Below, piece after piece: positions 1 through 7,180 of a stretch of DNA of 12,545 bases. Numbering within the stretch: position 1 is the first letter of the stretch; every line of letters starts with the position of its first letter. Below the pieces are notes generated by a model, which did not search any database, had not been told where the DNA came from, and saw only the letters and a list, made by a program, of their open reading frames with translations. The stretch spans positions 1 through 12,545 of the forward strand of contig JAYTMY010000309.1 of NCBI GenBank assembly GCA_043748535.1, in the 5' to 3' direction. The stretch is from CAMCSH01 sp043748535. Lineage in GTDB: Bacteria; Verrucomicrobiota; Lentisphaeria; Lentisphaerales; Lentisphaeraceae. Both the position numbers and the translations under genes were made by a program.

Positions 1-1551
1 GTCAGCGTCATCTACAACCAGGAAGGCCGCTCAAGCTCCTTCCCCGCTTGGTTTGACCATGTTCTGATCAGCCACGACTGGATGCGCTGCCAGACCAAAT
101 TGGTCAAACTCGACTCGCAAAACCGCCTCGAATCGATCCAAGACTTCCTGCCTTCGCTCGGTTTGCGCCACCCCTCAGACATGGCCCAGGATGCCCACGG
201 CAACCTCTATGTCCTCGACTACGGCGGCGCCTGGACCGACAACAAAAACGGCCGGCTGATTAAAGTCAGCTTCGCCGGCTGGAACTGCCGCCCCCGCGTC
301 GAACTTGACCTTGCCGAGCGTTTCGATACCCTCAGCACAGTGCAGAAGTTCAGCGCCAAAGCCAGCGATCCGGAAGGCAAGGCCGTCACGGCCAAATGGG
401 ACTTCGGCGACGGCAGCAGCGCCGCGGGACTGGAGGCTACCCACAGCTATGTCAAAGCTGGTCGCTACGAAGCCGTCTTCAGTGCCAGCGACCCCGAAGG
501 AAACAAAAGCGTCCGCAAGCTTTTCATCAATGCCGGCAACGCCCGTCCTTCGATAAACCTCGCGATCAAGGGTAATCCCGCTAAATTCGTCTGGGGTCAG
601 GACATCCCGGTCGAAGTCAATGCCAAGGATGCCGAAGACGGCAATATCAGCGCCGCCGCGGTCATCAGCGCCGAATACGGCGTCCCCTTCGACGCGGCCC
701 CCGCCCACCCCAATCTCGCCGGCCTCGACCCGAGCCAGCCCGGCGGCAAGCTGATGGCTCTCAATGCCTGCGTCGCCTGTCATACCGCCACCTCGGCCAA
801 CGTCGGCCCGGCTTTCTCTGAGATCGCCAAGCGCTACAAGGACGACAAGGACCGCGACGCCAAGTTGCTCGAGTCGATCACCAAGGGCTCCAGCGGCAAA
901 TGGGGTGCTCACTCGCCCATGCCGCCCTTGGGCCATATTGCCGTCGACGACATCAAGTCCATGATCGCCGCCATCAACAGCCTCGCTACCGTCCACAGTG
1001 TCGGTGTCCCGGTAGTGGGTGGCATGGTCAAGACTCCCGCCACCCTGCCCGCCGGTCTACCCGCTGAATCAGTGCTCACAGTACGTGCCAGCATCACCGA
1101 CAAAGGCGCCAACGGCCTGCCCGCCCTCAGTGCTCAGAGCAAGGTCTCCCTGAAGGCTGAGAAAGTGATGATCTTGACCGCGGCCCGTACCGAAGTCCCC
1201 GCCACCATAACCGAAATCAAGGGCAAGGACATCCGCATGCAAGGTGAGTACATCGGCTACATGACCGACTCGCAGCTCAGCGTCACTTGGCTGGTTGAGT
1301 CTCCGGCCGACGGCGACTATGCCATCTCGATGGAACTGGCCAACGACATCAACGACCAAGGCCGCGCCAGCCTCAGTGTCAATGGCAACTCACTCGAGGT
1401 CAAGTGCCCCAAGACCGCCGGCTGGGAAGCCTTCACCAAGGTCGAACTCGGCAAACTGAGCCTGAAGAAAGGGCGCAACGAGCTGGTGCTTAAAACCACC
1501 GTCATCAATGGCGCCTTTGGCAACATCCGTAAGCTCACCTTGCAGCGCTAA
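1..1551 (+). CDS. PQQ-type sugar dehydrogenase / PKD / cytochrome c / carbohydrate-binding-like fusion protein (3' part)
   Basis: The frame is open from the first base of the window, so the start lies upstream; 516 residues are visible. Residues about 1-95 are the end of a glucose/sorbosone-dehydrogenase beta-propeller (FDHVLISHDWMR, HPSDMAQDAHGNLYVLDYG), a fold that oxidises sugars with PQQ. Residues about 100-180 form a PKD-type Ig-like domain with DFGDG at 134-138. Residues about 240-325 are a class I cytochrome c: haem motif CVACH at 257-261, and a probable axial Met at 307 in SPMPP. The last ~150 residues are a beta-rich domain resembling CBM6-like modules (ends VNG...GRNELVLKTTV). By family, sugar oxidation in the periplasm would pass electrons to the fused haem; the substrate is unknown. 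The signal peptide must be in the missing part. A hairpin follows the stop within 10-40 nt. This domain chain is common in Verrucomicrobia and Planctomycetes. Confidence 0.88.
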   Translation, partial: VSVIYNQEGRSSSFPAWFDHVLISHDWMRCQTKLVKLDSQNRLESIQDFLPSLGLRHPSDMAQDAHGNLYVLDYGGAWTDNKNGRLIKVSFAGWNCRPRVELDLAERFDTLSTVQKFSAKASDPEGKAVTAKWDFGDGSSAAGLEATHSYVKAGRYEAVFSASDPEGNKSVRKLFINAGNARPSINLAIKGNPAKFVWGQDIPVEVNAKDAEDGNISAAAVISAEYGVPFDAAPAHPNLAGLDPSQPGGKLMALNACVACHTATSANVGPAFSEIAKRYKDDKDRDAKLLESITKGSSGKWGAHSPMPPLGHIAVDDIKSMIAAINSLATVHSVGVPVVGGMVKTPATLPAGLPAESVLTVRASITDKGANGLPALSAQSKVSLKAEKVMILTAARTEVPATITEIKGKDIRMQGEYIGYMTDSQLSVTWLVESPADGDYAISMELANDINDQGRASLSVNGNSLEVKCPKTAGWEAFTKVELGKLSLKKGRNELVLKTTVINGAFGNIRKLTLQR

Positions 1552-1560
1552 CGCATGGGG

Positions 1561-1590
1561 GGGAGGCAGGCAAAACACAGCTGCCTTCCC
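1561..1590 (+). terminator. Hairpin just after the dehydrogenase stop; possible terminator
   Basis: GGGAGGCAG (1561-1569) can pair with CTGCCTTCCC (1581-1590), leaving one bulged T and an 11-nt loop. It begins 9 nt after the TAA stop. No T-run follows, so it is not a canonical intrinsic terminator; it may instead stabilise the 3' end of the mRNA. Confidence 0.35.
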
Positions 1591-1860
1591 TAGCTTGCTC
1601 TCGATCCGAGTTTAGGACGAGAACACGGAAGACCAGCCATAGTGGCCCGAACACCAGACGGCCCATCCGCAAGCCCCTCAGTGCGACTCTCGCTTCACTG
1701 ATCCATTGGTTTCGCTTCAGGCAAGCCTTAGCTGGAGGAGCGACGGAGAGCGGACTAAAAACACCAACACGGACCTTACAAATATTCATTCATAACGCAC
1801 TCATCTGGCTGCAGCCGGGCTTATCCTGCCAAGAGAGAGAGCTGTTCAAGGAAACGCTTT
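1591..1860. other. Intergenic stretch without a recognisable gene
   Basis: I find no convincing gene, tRNA or transposon end here. A minus-strand frame of 84 codons (1535-1789) has no ribosome binding site, overlaps the end of the dehydrogenase gene and gives a protein I do not recognise. Plus-strand frames are broken by stops, for example TAA at 1756-1758. The stretch could hold a decayed gene or an undescribed RNA, but nothing seen supports either specifically. Confidence 0.5.
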
Positions 1861-2121
1861 TTGCCATGGCGAAAATTCCAGCGGCAAAGGGGGTTTCGAT
1901 TGGGACTCCCACTGCCAGCTCGAGACCTGTGGTCGACTCGTCTTTCGCCTACTCGATCACCTGTCATTTCCAGGATCACTTGCCCGCTTTGCGGTGACCG
2001 CATGGCGCGGCGCCAGACCCGCTCCGGCGCCTCCTTCTGGGCTTGCTGCGCCTACCCGAAATGCCAAGGCTCGCGGCCGGCGGAGGAACGCCGCAGTCCG
2101 CCGGAAGAGCGGCGGCGCTGA
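1861..2121 (+). CDS. Small protein or gene remnant with a topoisomerase-type C4 zinc ribbon
   Basis: The frame runs from a TTG at 1861 to TGA at 2119-2121 (86 codons). Its second half carries a clear zinc-ribbon pattern: CPLCGDRM, then a basic stretch, then FWACCAYPKCQGSR, i.e. CxxC...C(x)4C with the aromatic and YPxC features of the C4 zinc finger at the C-terminus of bacterial topoisomerase I. The same finger is found on NERD-domain and restriction-endonuclease-like proteins. The first 40 residues (rich in R, S, P, L) show no domain and may not be coding. The start is uncertain: a weak AAGGA lies about 7-11 nt before the TTG, and the nearby ATG at 1866 is in a different frame that stops before the finger ends. 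The tail is Arg/Glu-rich. The most likely reading is the surviving 3' end of a larger gene, though an intact stand-alone finger protein is possible. Confidence 0.45.
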   Translation: MPWRKFQRQRGFRLGLPLPARDLWSTRLSPTRSPVISRITCPLCGDRMARRQTRSGASFWACCAYPKCQGSRPAEERRSPPEERRR

Positions 2122-2170
2122 ATCAGGAGCGAGGAGTTTCTGGGCTGATTTGAATTGAATATGAGCTCGG

Positions 2171-2367
2171 ACCGCTGAAACCTGACCGCTGAAACCTGAC
2201 CGCTGAAACCTGACCGCTGACGCCTGACCGCTGACGCCTGACCGCTGACGCCGGGCCGCTGACGCCGGGCCGCTGACGCCGGGCCGCTGACGCCGGACCG
2301 CTGACGCCGGACCCGCTGACGCCGGGCCGCTGACGCCTGACCGCTGACGCCGGACTGCTGACGCCGG
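2171..2367. repeat. 14-bp tandem repeat array (14 copies, built on a 7-bp period)
   Basis: Fourteen consecutive units follow one another without spacers. The first three read ACCGCTGAAACCTG, the next two ACCGCTGACGCCTG, and most later ones (A/G)CCGCTGACGCCGG. One unit, near 2311, is 15 nt long through an extra C. Each unit consists of two related heptamers sharing a CTGAC-like core, so the underlying period is 7. The graded change from AAACCTG to CGCCGGG along the array indicates growth by local duplication. It lies between the zinc-ribbon remnant and the purQ terminator. No role is evident. Confidence 0.9.
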
Positions 2368-2381
2368 ATTTTTGTTCATGA

Positions 2382-2413
2382 AGTCAGCCGTCAGCAGTCA
2401 GCCGTCAGCAGTC
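2382..2413. repeat. Inverted tail of the heptamer array
   Basis: The sequence repeats AGTCAGCCGTCAGC twice and then starts a third copy. Its reverse complement (GCTGACGGCTGACT) is nearly the 14-bp unit of the array to the left, so this is the same repeat in opposite orientation. The last forward unit contains ACTGCTGACG (2354-2363), which pairs perfectly over 10 bp with CGTCAGCAGT at 2389-2398 and again at 2403-2412. The strand could therefore fold into alternative hairpins with a loop of about 25 or 39 nt. Confidence 0.8.
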
Positions 2414-2463
2414 TCATAACAGTAAGTGGGCACGAGACATCGACGAAGCTGGTTCTCTGCATG

Positions 2464-2495
2464 AAAAATCCCGCCGCAGTCTCCTGCGGCGGGAT
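2464..2495 (-). terminator. Intrinsic terminator of the purL-purQ operon
   Basis: A perfect 12-bp stem, ATCCCGCCGCAG (2468-2479) with CTGCGGCGGGAT (2484-2495), closes a 4-nt TCTC loop. Read on the minus strand, the stem is followed at once by TTTT, the classical rho-independent layout. It lies 15 nt past the purQ stop. On the + strand no T-run follows directly, so it appears directional. Confidence 0.88.
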
Positions 2496-2510
2496 GGATC
2501 TTTCCAACTC

Positions 2511-3302
2511 TTACTTGAGTGCGCTGACCGCATTCCTGAAGAGCTGTTGGCCAAGGCCCTCTTTGGGGAGGCTGCCGTTGATCTTCTGGTTGGTCCAGTG
2601 GGGGTGGTTGAAGGGGGAGAGGTAGGCTTCGGGGTGGGGCATCAGGCCGAAGATGCGGCCGGAGAGGTCGCAGATGCCGGCGATGGCGTTGGTCGAGCCG
2701 TTGGGGTTGAGGGGGAATTCCTGCGTCGCGTCGCCGGTCTCGGGGTCGATGTAGCGGAGGGCGACGAGGTTGTTGTCCTCGAGGAATTTCAGGGTGGCGG
2801 CGTCCTGGGGGACGAGTTTGCCTTCGCCGTGACGGATAGGCACGGGAAGGACGTCGATGCCCTTGGTCCAGACGCAGGGCGACTTGGCGTTGGCCTTGAG
2901 GGTGACCCAGCGGTCCTGGAAGGCGCCGCAGTCGTTGTGCTGCAGGGCGACTTCCTGTTTGAACAGGCCGCCGATGGCGGGGACGATGCCCATGCGGGTG
3001 ATGGTCTGGAAGCCGTTGCAGATGCCGATGACCAGGCCGCCTTTGGCGACGAACTGCTCGAGCTCGGCGCGGGCGCCGTACTTGATGCGGTTGCCGAGGA
3101 CGGTGCCGGAACCGAGGTGGTCGCCGAAGGAGAAGCCGCCGATGAAGGCGAGGATCTGAAAGTCCAGCAGCTTCTTCGGGGTGTCCATCAGGTCGTTGAG
3201 GTGGATGAGGGTGACGTCGGAACCGGCGGTGGCGAAGGCGGCGGAAGTTTCCTTCTCGCAGTTGAGGCCGACGCCGGTGATGATGAGGGTTTTGGGGGTC
3301 AT
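2511..3302 (-). CDS. purQ: Phosphoribosylformylglycinamidine synthase, glutaminase subunit PurQ
   Basis: Class I glutamine amidotransferase subunit that releases ammonia from glutamine for PurL, which converts FGAR to FGAM in step 4 of de novo purine synthesis; cytoplasmic. The 263 residues carry an oxyanion-hole region (FIGGFSFGDHLGSG, about 53-66), the nucleophile elbow GICNGFQ with Cys95, and the His/Glu pair in MPHPEA (His223, Glu225), so the triad is complete. The length is slightly above that of a typical stand-alone PurQ of about 225-230 residues. The ATG is preceded by GGAAG with a 6-nt spacer. It is the last gene of the minus-strand run, 12 nt after the PIN-protein stop, and is followed by a strong terminator. 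It is separated from its partner purL only by the three-gene toxin-antitoxin-like cassette. Confidence 0.95.
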   Translation of the reverse strand: MTPKTLIITGVGLNCEKETSAAFATAGSDVTLIHLNDLMDTPKKLLDFQILAFIGGFSFGDHLGSGTVLGNRIKYGARAELEQFVAKGGLVIGICNGFQTITRMGIVPAIGGLFKQEVALQHNDCGAFQDRWVTLKANAKSPCVWTKGIDVLPVPIRHGEGKLVPQDAATLKFLEDNNLVALRYIDPETGDATQEFPLNPNGSTNAIAGICDLSGRIFGLMPHPEAYLSPFNHPHWTNQKINGSLPKEGLGQQLFRNAVSALK

Positions 3303-3314
3303 GGGGGGCTTCCG

Positions 3315-3734
3315 TTACTTGCTAATCAGGAGGTTTTGAAAGGGTTCGTGGTTCTTCCAGCGGTAGGTGTGGAAGTCGCGTTGGTCGGTGCTGAGGATGC
3401 GGCCGTGGCCGAGCTCTTCGGCGAGGAGAACCAGGGAGGCGTCGGCAAAGTCCATCGGCAGGTCGGCGTAGCGGGTCATGAGTTCGGTGACACGGAGCAT
3501 GTGTTTGGCATCGAAATTGAAAAGGGCGTAGGCCTGAGTCGCGTGGGATCTCACAAATGCGAGAGCTTGTCGAGGGCCGCAGCGCTTGAGGAGAAGGTGG
3601 GTGACCTCGGTGACGACTGGGAGGGTGGTGATCAGCGGTTCCCGGCAACTCCGGTAACAGGTCATGGCGCGGCTGTGATGAGCGTCTCGATCATCAATCA
3701 GGGCAATCCAGAATCCGCTGTCGGCAATGATCAC
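3315..3734 (-). CDS. PIN-domain protein, VapC-like toxin (putative ribonuclease)
   Basis: The 139 residues fit a single PIN domain, the Mg2+-dependent RNase fold of VapC toxins. The acidic set is visible: Asp5 in IIADSGFW, Glu43 in TEVTHLL, Asp98 in DFADASLV and Asp117 in STDQRDF, so the active site looks intact. The start is GTG at 3732-3734; it overlaps the TGA of the upstream small gene by 4 nt (GTGA), indicating translational coupling, as is usual for antitoxin-toxin pairs. VapC proteins cleave tRNA, rRNA or other RNA when free of antitoxin; the target here is unknown. The gene ends 12 nt before purQ, so a transcript from purL would run through it. Whether it is an active toxin cannot be read from sequence alone. 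Confidence 0.85.
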   Translation of the reverse strand: MIIADSGFWIALIDDRDAHHSRAMTCYRSCREPLITTLPVVTEVTHLLLKRCGPRQALAFVRSHATQAYALFNFDAKHMLRVTELMTRYADLPMDFADASLVLLAEELGHGRILSTDQRDFHTYRWKNHEPFQNLLISK

Positions 3735-4000
3735 TTCTTGTCCGTCCAGAGATGTTTTTTGTAGTCGACCGACAAATTGCCGTCGCCATGCATACAGCCG
3801 ATCAGGCCAGATTCCATGAAGGCTTTGAAGGCCGGATTGACATACTCTTCGTCAGCAGAAAAAACCTCTGGGATGTCGTCATCTTGGCTGACTTCCAAAA
3901 CTCTGCTGAGGAGCTTCGGCAGGGGCTGACGCATCTTGGATTGCAAGACTTCCAGTTCTTTGATGTGCTCAGCGTCGATCTCATTTTCAAGGTGCAGCAT
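3731..4000 (-). CDS. Putative antitoxin partner of the PIN protein
   Basis: An 89-residue acidic/helical protein. The N-terminal half (about 1-38) is predicted helical. The C-terminal segment (AFMESGLIGCMHGDGNLS, then VDYK) resembles the toxin-binding tails of small antitoxins found next to PIN proteins in cyanobacteria and other bacteria; this is from memory of such sequences, not a search. The ATG at 3998-4000 has GGGAG 6 nt upstream. Its start overlaps the end of the preceding 63-codon gene by 14 nt, and its stop overlaps the GTG start of the PIN gene by 4 nt, so all three are tightly coupled. No DNA-binding motif is obvious; that role may belong to the 63-residue neighbour. By hand count, 3781-4020 is about 52% GC, lower than sampled purL stretches (57-68%), which suggests separate origin. 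Confidence 0.7.
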   Translation of the reverse strand: MLHLENEIDAEHIKELEVLQSKMRQPLPKLLSRVLEVSQDDDIPEVFSADEEYVNPAFKAFMESGLIGCMHGDGNLSVDYKKHLWTDKK

Positions 4001-4178
4001 GGGTGTCTCCCGGCTCGTCTTTCTGAAAACTCTCTGGCGTGAGTCTTCCCTCCAAATAGGCTTTATAGGCGATGTCGATGCAGCGGGCGATGGTTTCGTC
4101 CTGGGAGAGATTCCACCGGGCCATCAACTCCAGGAGGATGGCATAGTGCTCCTCGTCAAGTTCGTAGCGGATCAACAT
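3987..4178 (-). CDS. Small ribbon-helix-helix-like protein of the toxin-antitoxin cassette
   Basis: A 63-residue protein. It begins with a short strand-like stretch (LIRYEL), followed by two helices (DEEHYAILLELMARW and SQDETIARCIDIAYKAY) in the order and spacing of MetJ/Arc-type ribbon-helix-helix antitoxins, with the Ser capping helix 2. Such proteins dimerise and bind operator DNA. The ATG is preceded by AGGGAG about 8 nt upstream and lies 23 nt after the purL stop. It overlaps the next small gene by 14 nt. A DNA-binding regulator of the cassette is the likely role; family membership is inferred from pattern only. Confidence 0.65.
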   Translation of the reverse strand: MLIRYELDEEHYAILLELMARWNLSQDETIARCIDIAYKAYLEGRLTPESFQKDEPGDTHAAP

Positions 4179-4201
4179 GGTTTCTCTCCCTGGATTTCGA
4201 C

Positions 4202-7171
4202 TCAGACGCCGTCGAGGGTGGACTTGTAGGACTTGGCCATGGCGTCGAGCGACAGGGCGGCTTCGACGTGCTGGCCTTGGCGGAAGACCAGTTCGCCGTC
4301 GAAGGTGACCTTGCCGACCTTGGCGCAGGGCAGGCCTTTGAAGAGGGCTTCGAAGGACGCGGCCTTGTCGGGTGCGACGGTGGCGATGAAGCGCGAGGCG
4401 CTTTCGCTGAAGAGGACTTCAGCGGAGCTCAAGTCGTCGGCGCCGGGGATTAGGTTGATGTCGATGTCGAGGCCGAGGCTGCCGCCGACCGAGACCTTGG
4501 CGAAGCCGAGTGCGAGACCGCCGAGGGCGGGGGCGTGGAGCGAGTGGCAGAGCTCGTCGTTAGTGGCTTTCGCGACTTGGGCGTAGAGCTTCTTGGCGTG
4601 GTCGCAATCGAGCTTGGGCACGGCGTTGCCGAGGGCACCCTTGAGGAGGGCGAACTGCGAGCCGCCGAGTTCGGCCTTGGTGTCGCCGATGATGTAGACC
4701 AGGTCGCCGGCGCGCTGGGCGGCGAGGGTGACGCACTTCGAGATGTCGTCCATCTTGGCGATGGTCGAGATCAGCAGGGTCGGGGGGATGGAGATCTTCT
4801 TGCCGCCGCGGGTGGAGTCGTTTTTCATCGAGTCCTTGCCGGAGATCAGGGGCACGTCGAAGCTGGTGCAGACGTCGTAGAGAGCCATGTTGGCGCGGAC
4901 GAGCTGAGCCATCTTGTAGCGTCCGTCGGGAGTCTTCTCGGACTCGACCGGGTCGGGCCAGCAGAAGTTGTCGAGGCCGGCGATGTGGCCGAGCTGGCCG
5001 CCGACGGCGAGGGTGCGGCGGATGGCCTGGTCGAGGCTGACCGCGGTGCAGTGGTAGGTGTCGATGTCGGCGTAGTGCGGGGCGATGCCGTAGGCGAGGA
5101 TGATGCCTTCGCGGCCGATCGGTTCGGCCATGAAGACGGCGGCGTCGGTGGCGACATCGCAGTTGGCGCCGACGAAGGGCTTGATGACGGAGAGGCCTTT
5201 GACTTCGTGGTCGTAGCAGCGGGCCTTGCTCTCGTTGGAGCAGAGGTTGAGCGAGCCGAGGAGCTGCAGCAGGTCGTGGCCGACGTCGTCGGACTCGGTG
5301 GCGGGCTCGGGGTGGACGGGGGCGGTCCACTTGGCGGGGATGACCATCTTGGGCAGGCCGTCGTGCATGAATTCCATGTCGATGAGGGCAACGGTCAAAT
5401 CGCCGTAGACGATGTGGAACTTGCCGGAGTCGTTGAATTCACCGAGGACGCTGGCTTCGACGTCGCGCTTTTTGGCGAGGGCGAGGAAGGCTTCGATTTT
5501 CTCGGGCGGGACGGCGAAGGACATGCGTTCTTGGGCTTCGGAGACGAGGATCTCCCAGGGCTGGAGGCCGGAGTATTTCACCGGGGCCTTGGACAGGTCC
5601 ATGCGGCAGCCGCCGGAGTGGTCGCTCATTTCGCCGATCGAGGAGGAGAGGCCGCCGGCGCCGTTGTCGGTGACGAAGCGGTAGAGGTTCTGGTCGCGGG
5701 CTTCGAAGATGAAGTCGCCCATGCGTTTCTGGGTGATCGGGTCGCCGATCTGGACGGCTTGGACGGGCGAGTCTTTGTGCAGCTCTTCGGAGGAGAAGGT
5801 GGCGCCGTGGATGCCGTCTTTGCCGATGCGGCCGCCGGTCATGACGATGAGGTCACCGGGGCTGATCGACTTGCTGGCGCCGGATTTGCCGTGCAGCTGG
5901 CGGGGCAGGAGGCCGGCGGTGCCGCAATAGACCAGGGGTTTGCCGATGTAGCGTTCATCGAAGTATTCCCAGCCGAGGCCGTAGGGGATGCCGGACTGGT
6001 TGCCGCCGTCGATGACGCCTTGGTGGACGCCGTCGCGGATGCGGCGGGGGTGGAGCAGGCCTTCGGGGACTTCCGAGGGCTTGGTGAAGGGCGAACCGAG
6101 GCAGTAGCCCCAGACGTTGATCAAGAGCTCAGCGCCCATGCCGGTGCCCATCGGGTCGCGGTTGACGCCGACGATGCCGGTCATGGCGCCGCCGTAGGGG
6201 TCGAGGGCGGAGGGAGAGTTGTGGGTTTCGACCTTGTAGACGAGGTCGAAGCGCTCATTGAAGGAGATGACGCCGGCGTTGTCCTTAAAGACCGAGACGA
6301 GCCAGGGAACGCGCTGCGAAATCTCTTTAGTGGCCTGCTGGATGAAGGTCTTGTAGAGCGAGGAATAGCGGGTGGTCTTGCCGTTTTCGTCGGTGTAATC
6401 GACATGGGCGGCGAAGATCTTGTGCTTGCAGTGCTCGGACCAGGTTTGCGCCAGGCATTCGAGTTCGCCGTCGGTGATTTTGCCGGCGATGCCGAGCTTC
6501 TGGCGGACCGGATCGGAGGCGCCTTTGCGGGCCCATTCCTGGATGATCTTCATCTCTTCGAGAGTCAGGGCGAGGGTGTTCTTCTTCGAGATGTCGAAGA
6601 GCTCGGCGTCGCTGATTTCGAGGGAGAAGACCTTGACTTCCGGCTTGGCGCCGGCTTCGATCAAGGGGAGATTTTCCGGGGCGCCCTTGGCTTGCCATTC
6701 GCTGGCGGAGAGGACGCTGATGGTTTGGATCAGCGGGTTGCCGGCGACTTCTTTACCGAGGCGGAGGACGTCTTCGCGGCTCAGGAAGGGGGCGCTGATG
6801 AAGTATTCCTTGTGGGAGAAGCACTGCTCGGCGTCGCTGAGCTTACGGCCGATGATGTCGCCAATGGCTTCATGGGCGGTGCGGGCGAGGTTGTCGGTGA
6901 CACCGGGGAGGAAGCCGATCTTGAGGAACCAGTCGAAGCCGGAGCGGTCGCGGGTCTGGCCGACGATGCCTTTCTGGAGGACGGGGTTGATCATTTCCGC
7001 GACGCAGCGAGCGGCCTGGGCGGCATCAAGCTGGGCGGTGACGGTGATGACTTCGGCGGTGCGGACTTCGGCGATTAACATGCCGAAGTAGTCACGCGCT
7101 TGGGCGATCAGTTGGTGGCGGCTGGGCTGGTCCACTTCGGGACGAGGGCTCATTTCAAGGCGGAAGATCAT
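4202..7171 (-). CDS. purL: Phosphoribosylformylglycinamidine synthase PurL with fused PurS-like N-terminus
   Basis: Catalyses the ATP-dependent amidation of FGAR to FGAM, using ammonia from PurQ; cytoplasmic. At 989 residues it is longer than small PurL (about 740) and shorter than the single-chain enzyme (about 1300). Residues about 1-160 look like a PurS-type region (GFLPGVTDN at 86-94, KEYFI near 121-125). The FGAR linker region includes TWSEHC (243-248, catalytic-type His247). The first AIRS-type domain follows, with KVETHNSPSALDPYGG (313-328) and DPMGTG; later come TDNGAGGLSSS (501-511), ISGKDSMKND (776-785) and HAPALGGLALGFA (879-891). No glutaminase domain is present; purQ supplies it downstream. 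The ATG at 7169-7171 lacks a strong Shine-Dalgarno; an in-frame ATG at 7153 is an alternative. A hairpin and an 11-bp repeat array lie upstream. It is first in the minus-strand run ending with purQ. Confidence 0.94.
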   Translation of the reverse strand: MIFRLEMSPRPEVDQPSRHQLIAQARDYFGMLIAEVRTAEVITVTAQLDAAQAARCVAEMINPVLQKGIVGQTRDRSGFDWFLKIGFLPGVTDNLARTAHEAIGDIIGRKLSDAEQCFSHKEYFISAPFLSREDVLRLGKEVAGNPLIQTISVLSASEWQAKGAPENLPLIEAGAKPEVKVFSLEISDAELFDISKKNTLALTLEEMKIIQEWARKGASDPVRQKLGIAGKITDGELECLAQTWSEHCKHKIFAAHVDYTDENGKTTRYSSLYKTFIQQATKEISQRVPWLVSVFKDNAGVISFNERFDLVYKVETHNSPSALDPYGGAMTGIVGVNRDPMGTGMGAELLINVWGYCLGSPFTKPSEVPEGLLHPRRIRDGVHQGVIDGGNQSGIPYGLGWEYFDERYIGKPLVYCGTAGLLPRQLHGKSGASKSISPGDLIVMTGGRIGKDGIHGATFSSEELHKDSPVQAVQIGDPITQKRMGDFIFEARDQNLYRFVTDNGAGGLSSSIGEMSDHSGGCRMDLSKAPVKYSGLQPWEILVSEAQERMSFAVPPEKIEAFLALAKKRDVEASVLGEFNDSGKFHIVYGDLTVALIDMEFMHDGLPKMVIPAKWTAPVHPEPATESDDVGHDLLQLLGSLNLCSNESKARCYDHEVKGLSVIKPFVGANCDVATDAAVFMAEPIGREGIILAYGIAPHYADIDTYHCTAVSLDQAIRRTLAVGGQLGHIAGLDNFCWPDPVESEKTPDGRYKMAQLVRANMALYDVCTSFDVPLISGKDSMKNDSTRGGKKISIPPTLLISTIAKMDDISKCVTLAAQRAGDLVYIIGDTKAELGGSQFALLKGALGNAVPKLDCDHAKKLYAQVAKATNDELCHSLHAPALGGLALGFAKVSVGGSLGLDIDINLIPGADDLSSAEVLFSESASRFIATVAPDKAASFEALFKGLPCAKVGKVTFDGELVFRQGQHVEAALSLDAMAKSYKSTLDGV

Positions 7172-7180
7172 GGTCTGTCA

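Noticed and set aside
175..996. Minus-strand open frame (273 codons) inside the dehydrogenase gene
   Set aside because: The + strand carries the CxxCH, PKD and propeller motifs; the antisense product is low complexity.
1535..1789. Minus-strand 84-codon gene
   Set aside because: No ribosome binding site, overlap with the end of the dehydrogenase gene, and no recognisable domain. It is kept only as unexplained intergenic sequence.
1957..2379. Minus-strand Arg/Ser/Gly/Val repeat protein (140 codons) over the 14-bp array
   Set aside because: It is an open frame created by the tandem DNA repeat, with no domain; it also runs antisense through the zinc-ribbon codons.
2171..2413. CRISPR array
   Set aside because: Head-to-tail 14-bp units without spacers; it is a simple tandem repeat.
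2547..3764. + strand open frame (405 codons) opposite purQ and the PIN gene
   Set aside because: It spans two convincing minus-strand genes and their junction, and its Gly/Val/Asp-rich composition is that of an antisense shadow.
4535..7078. Long + strand open frame (847 codons) opposite purL
   Set aside because: It is antisense to a clear purL. The predicted protein is a low-complexity Gly/Ala/Val/Asp-rich product typical of the complement of a GC-rich gene, with no motif.
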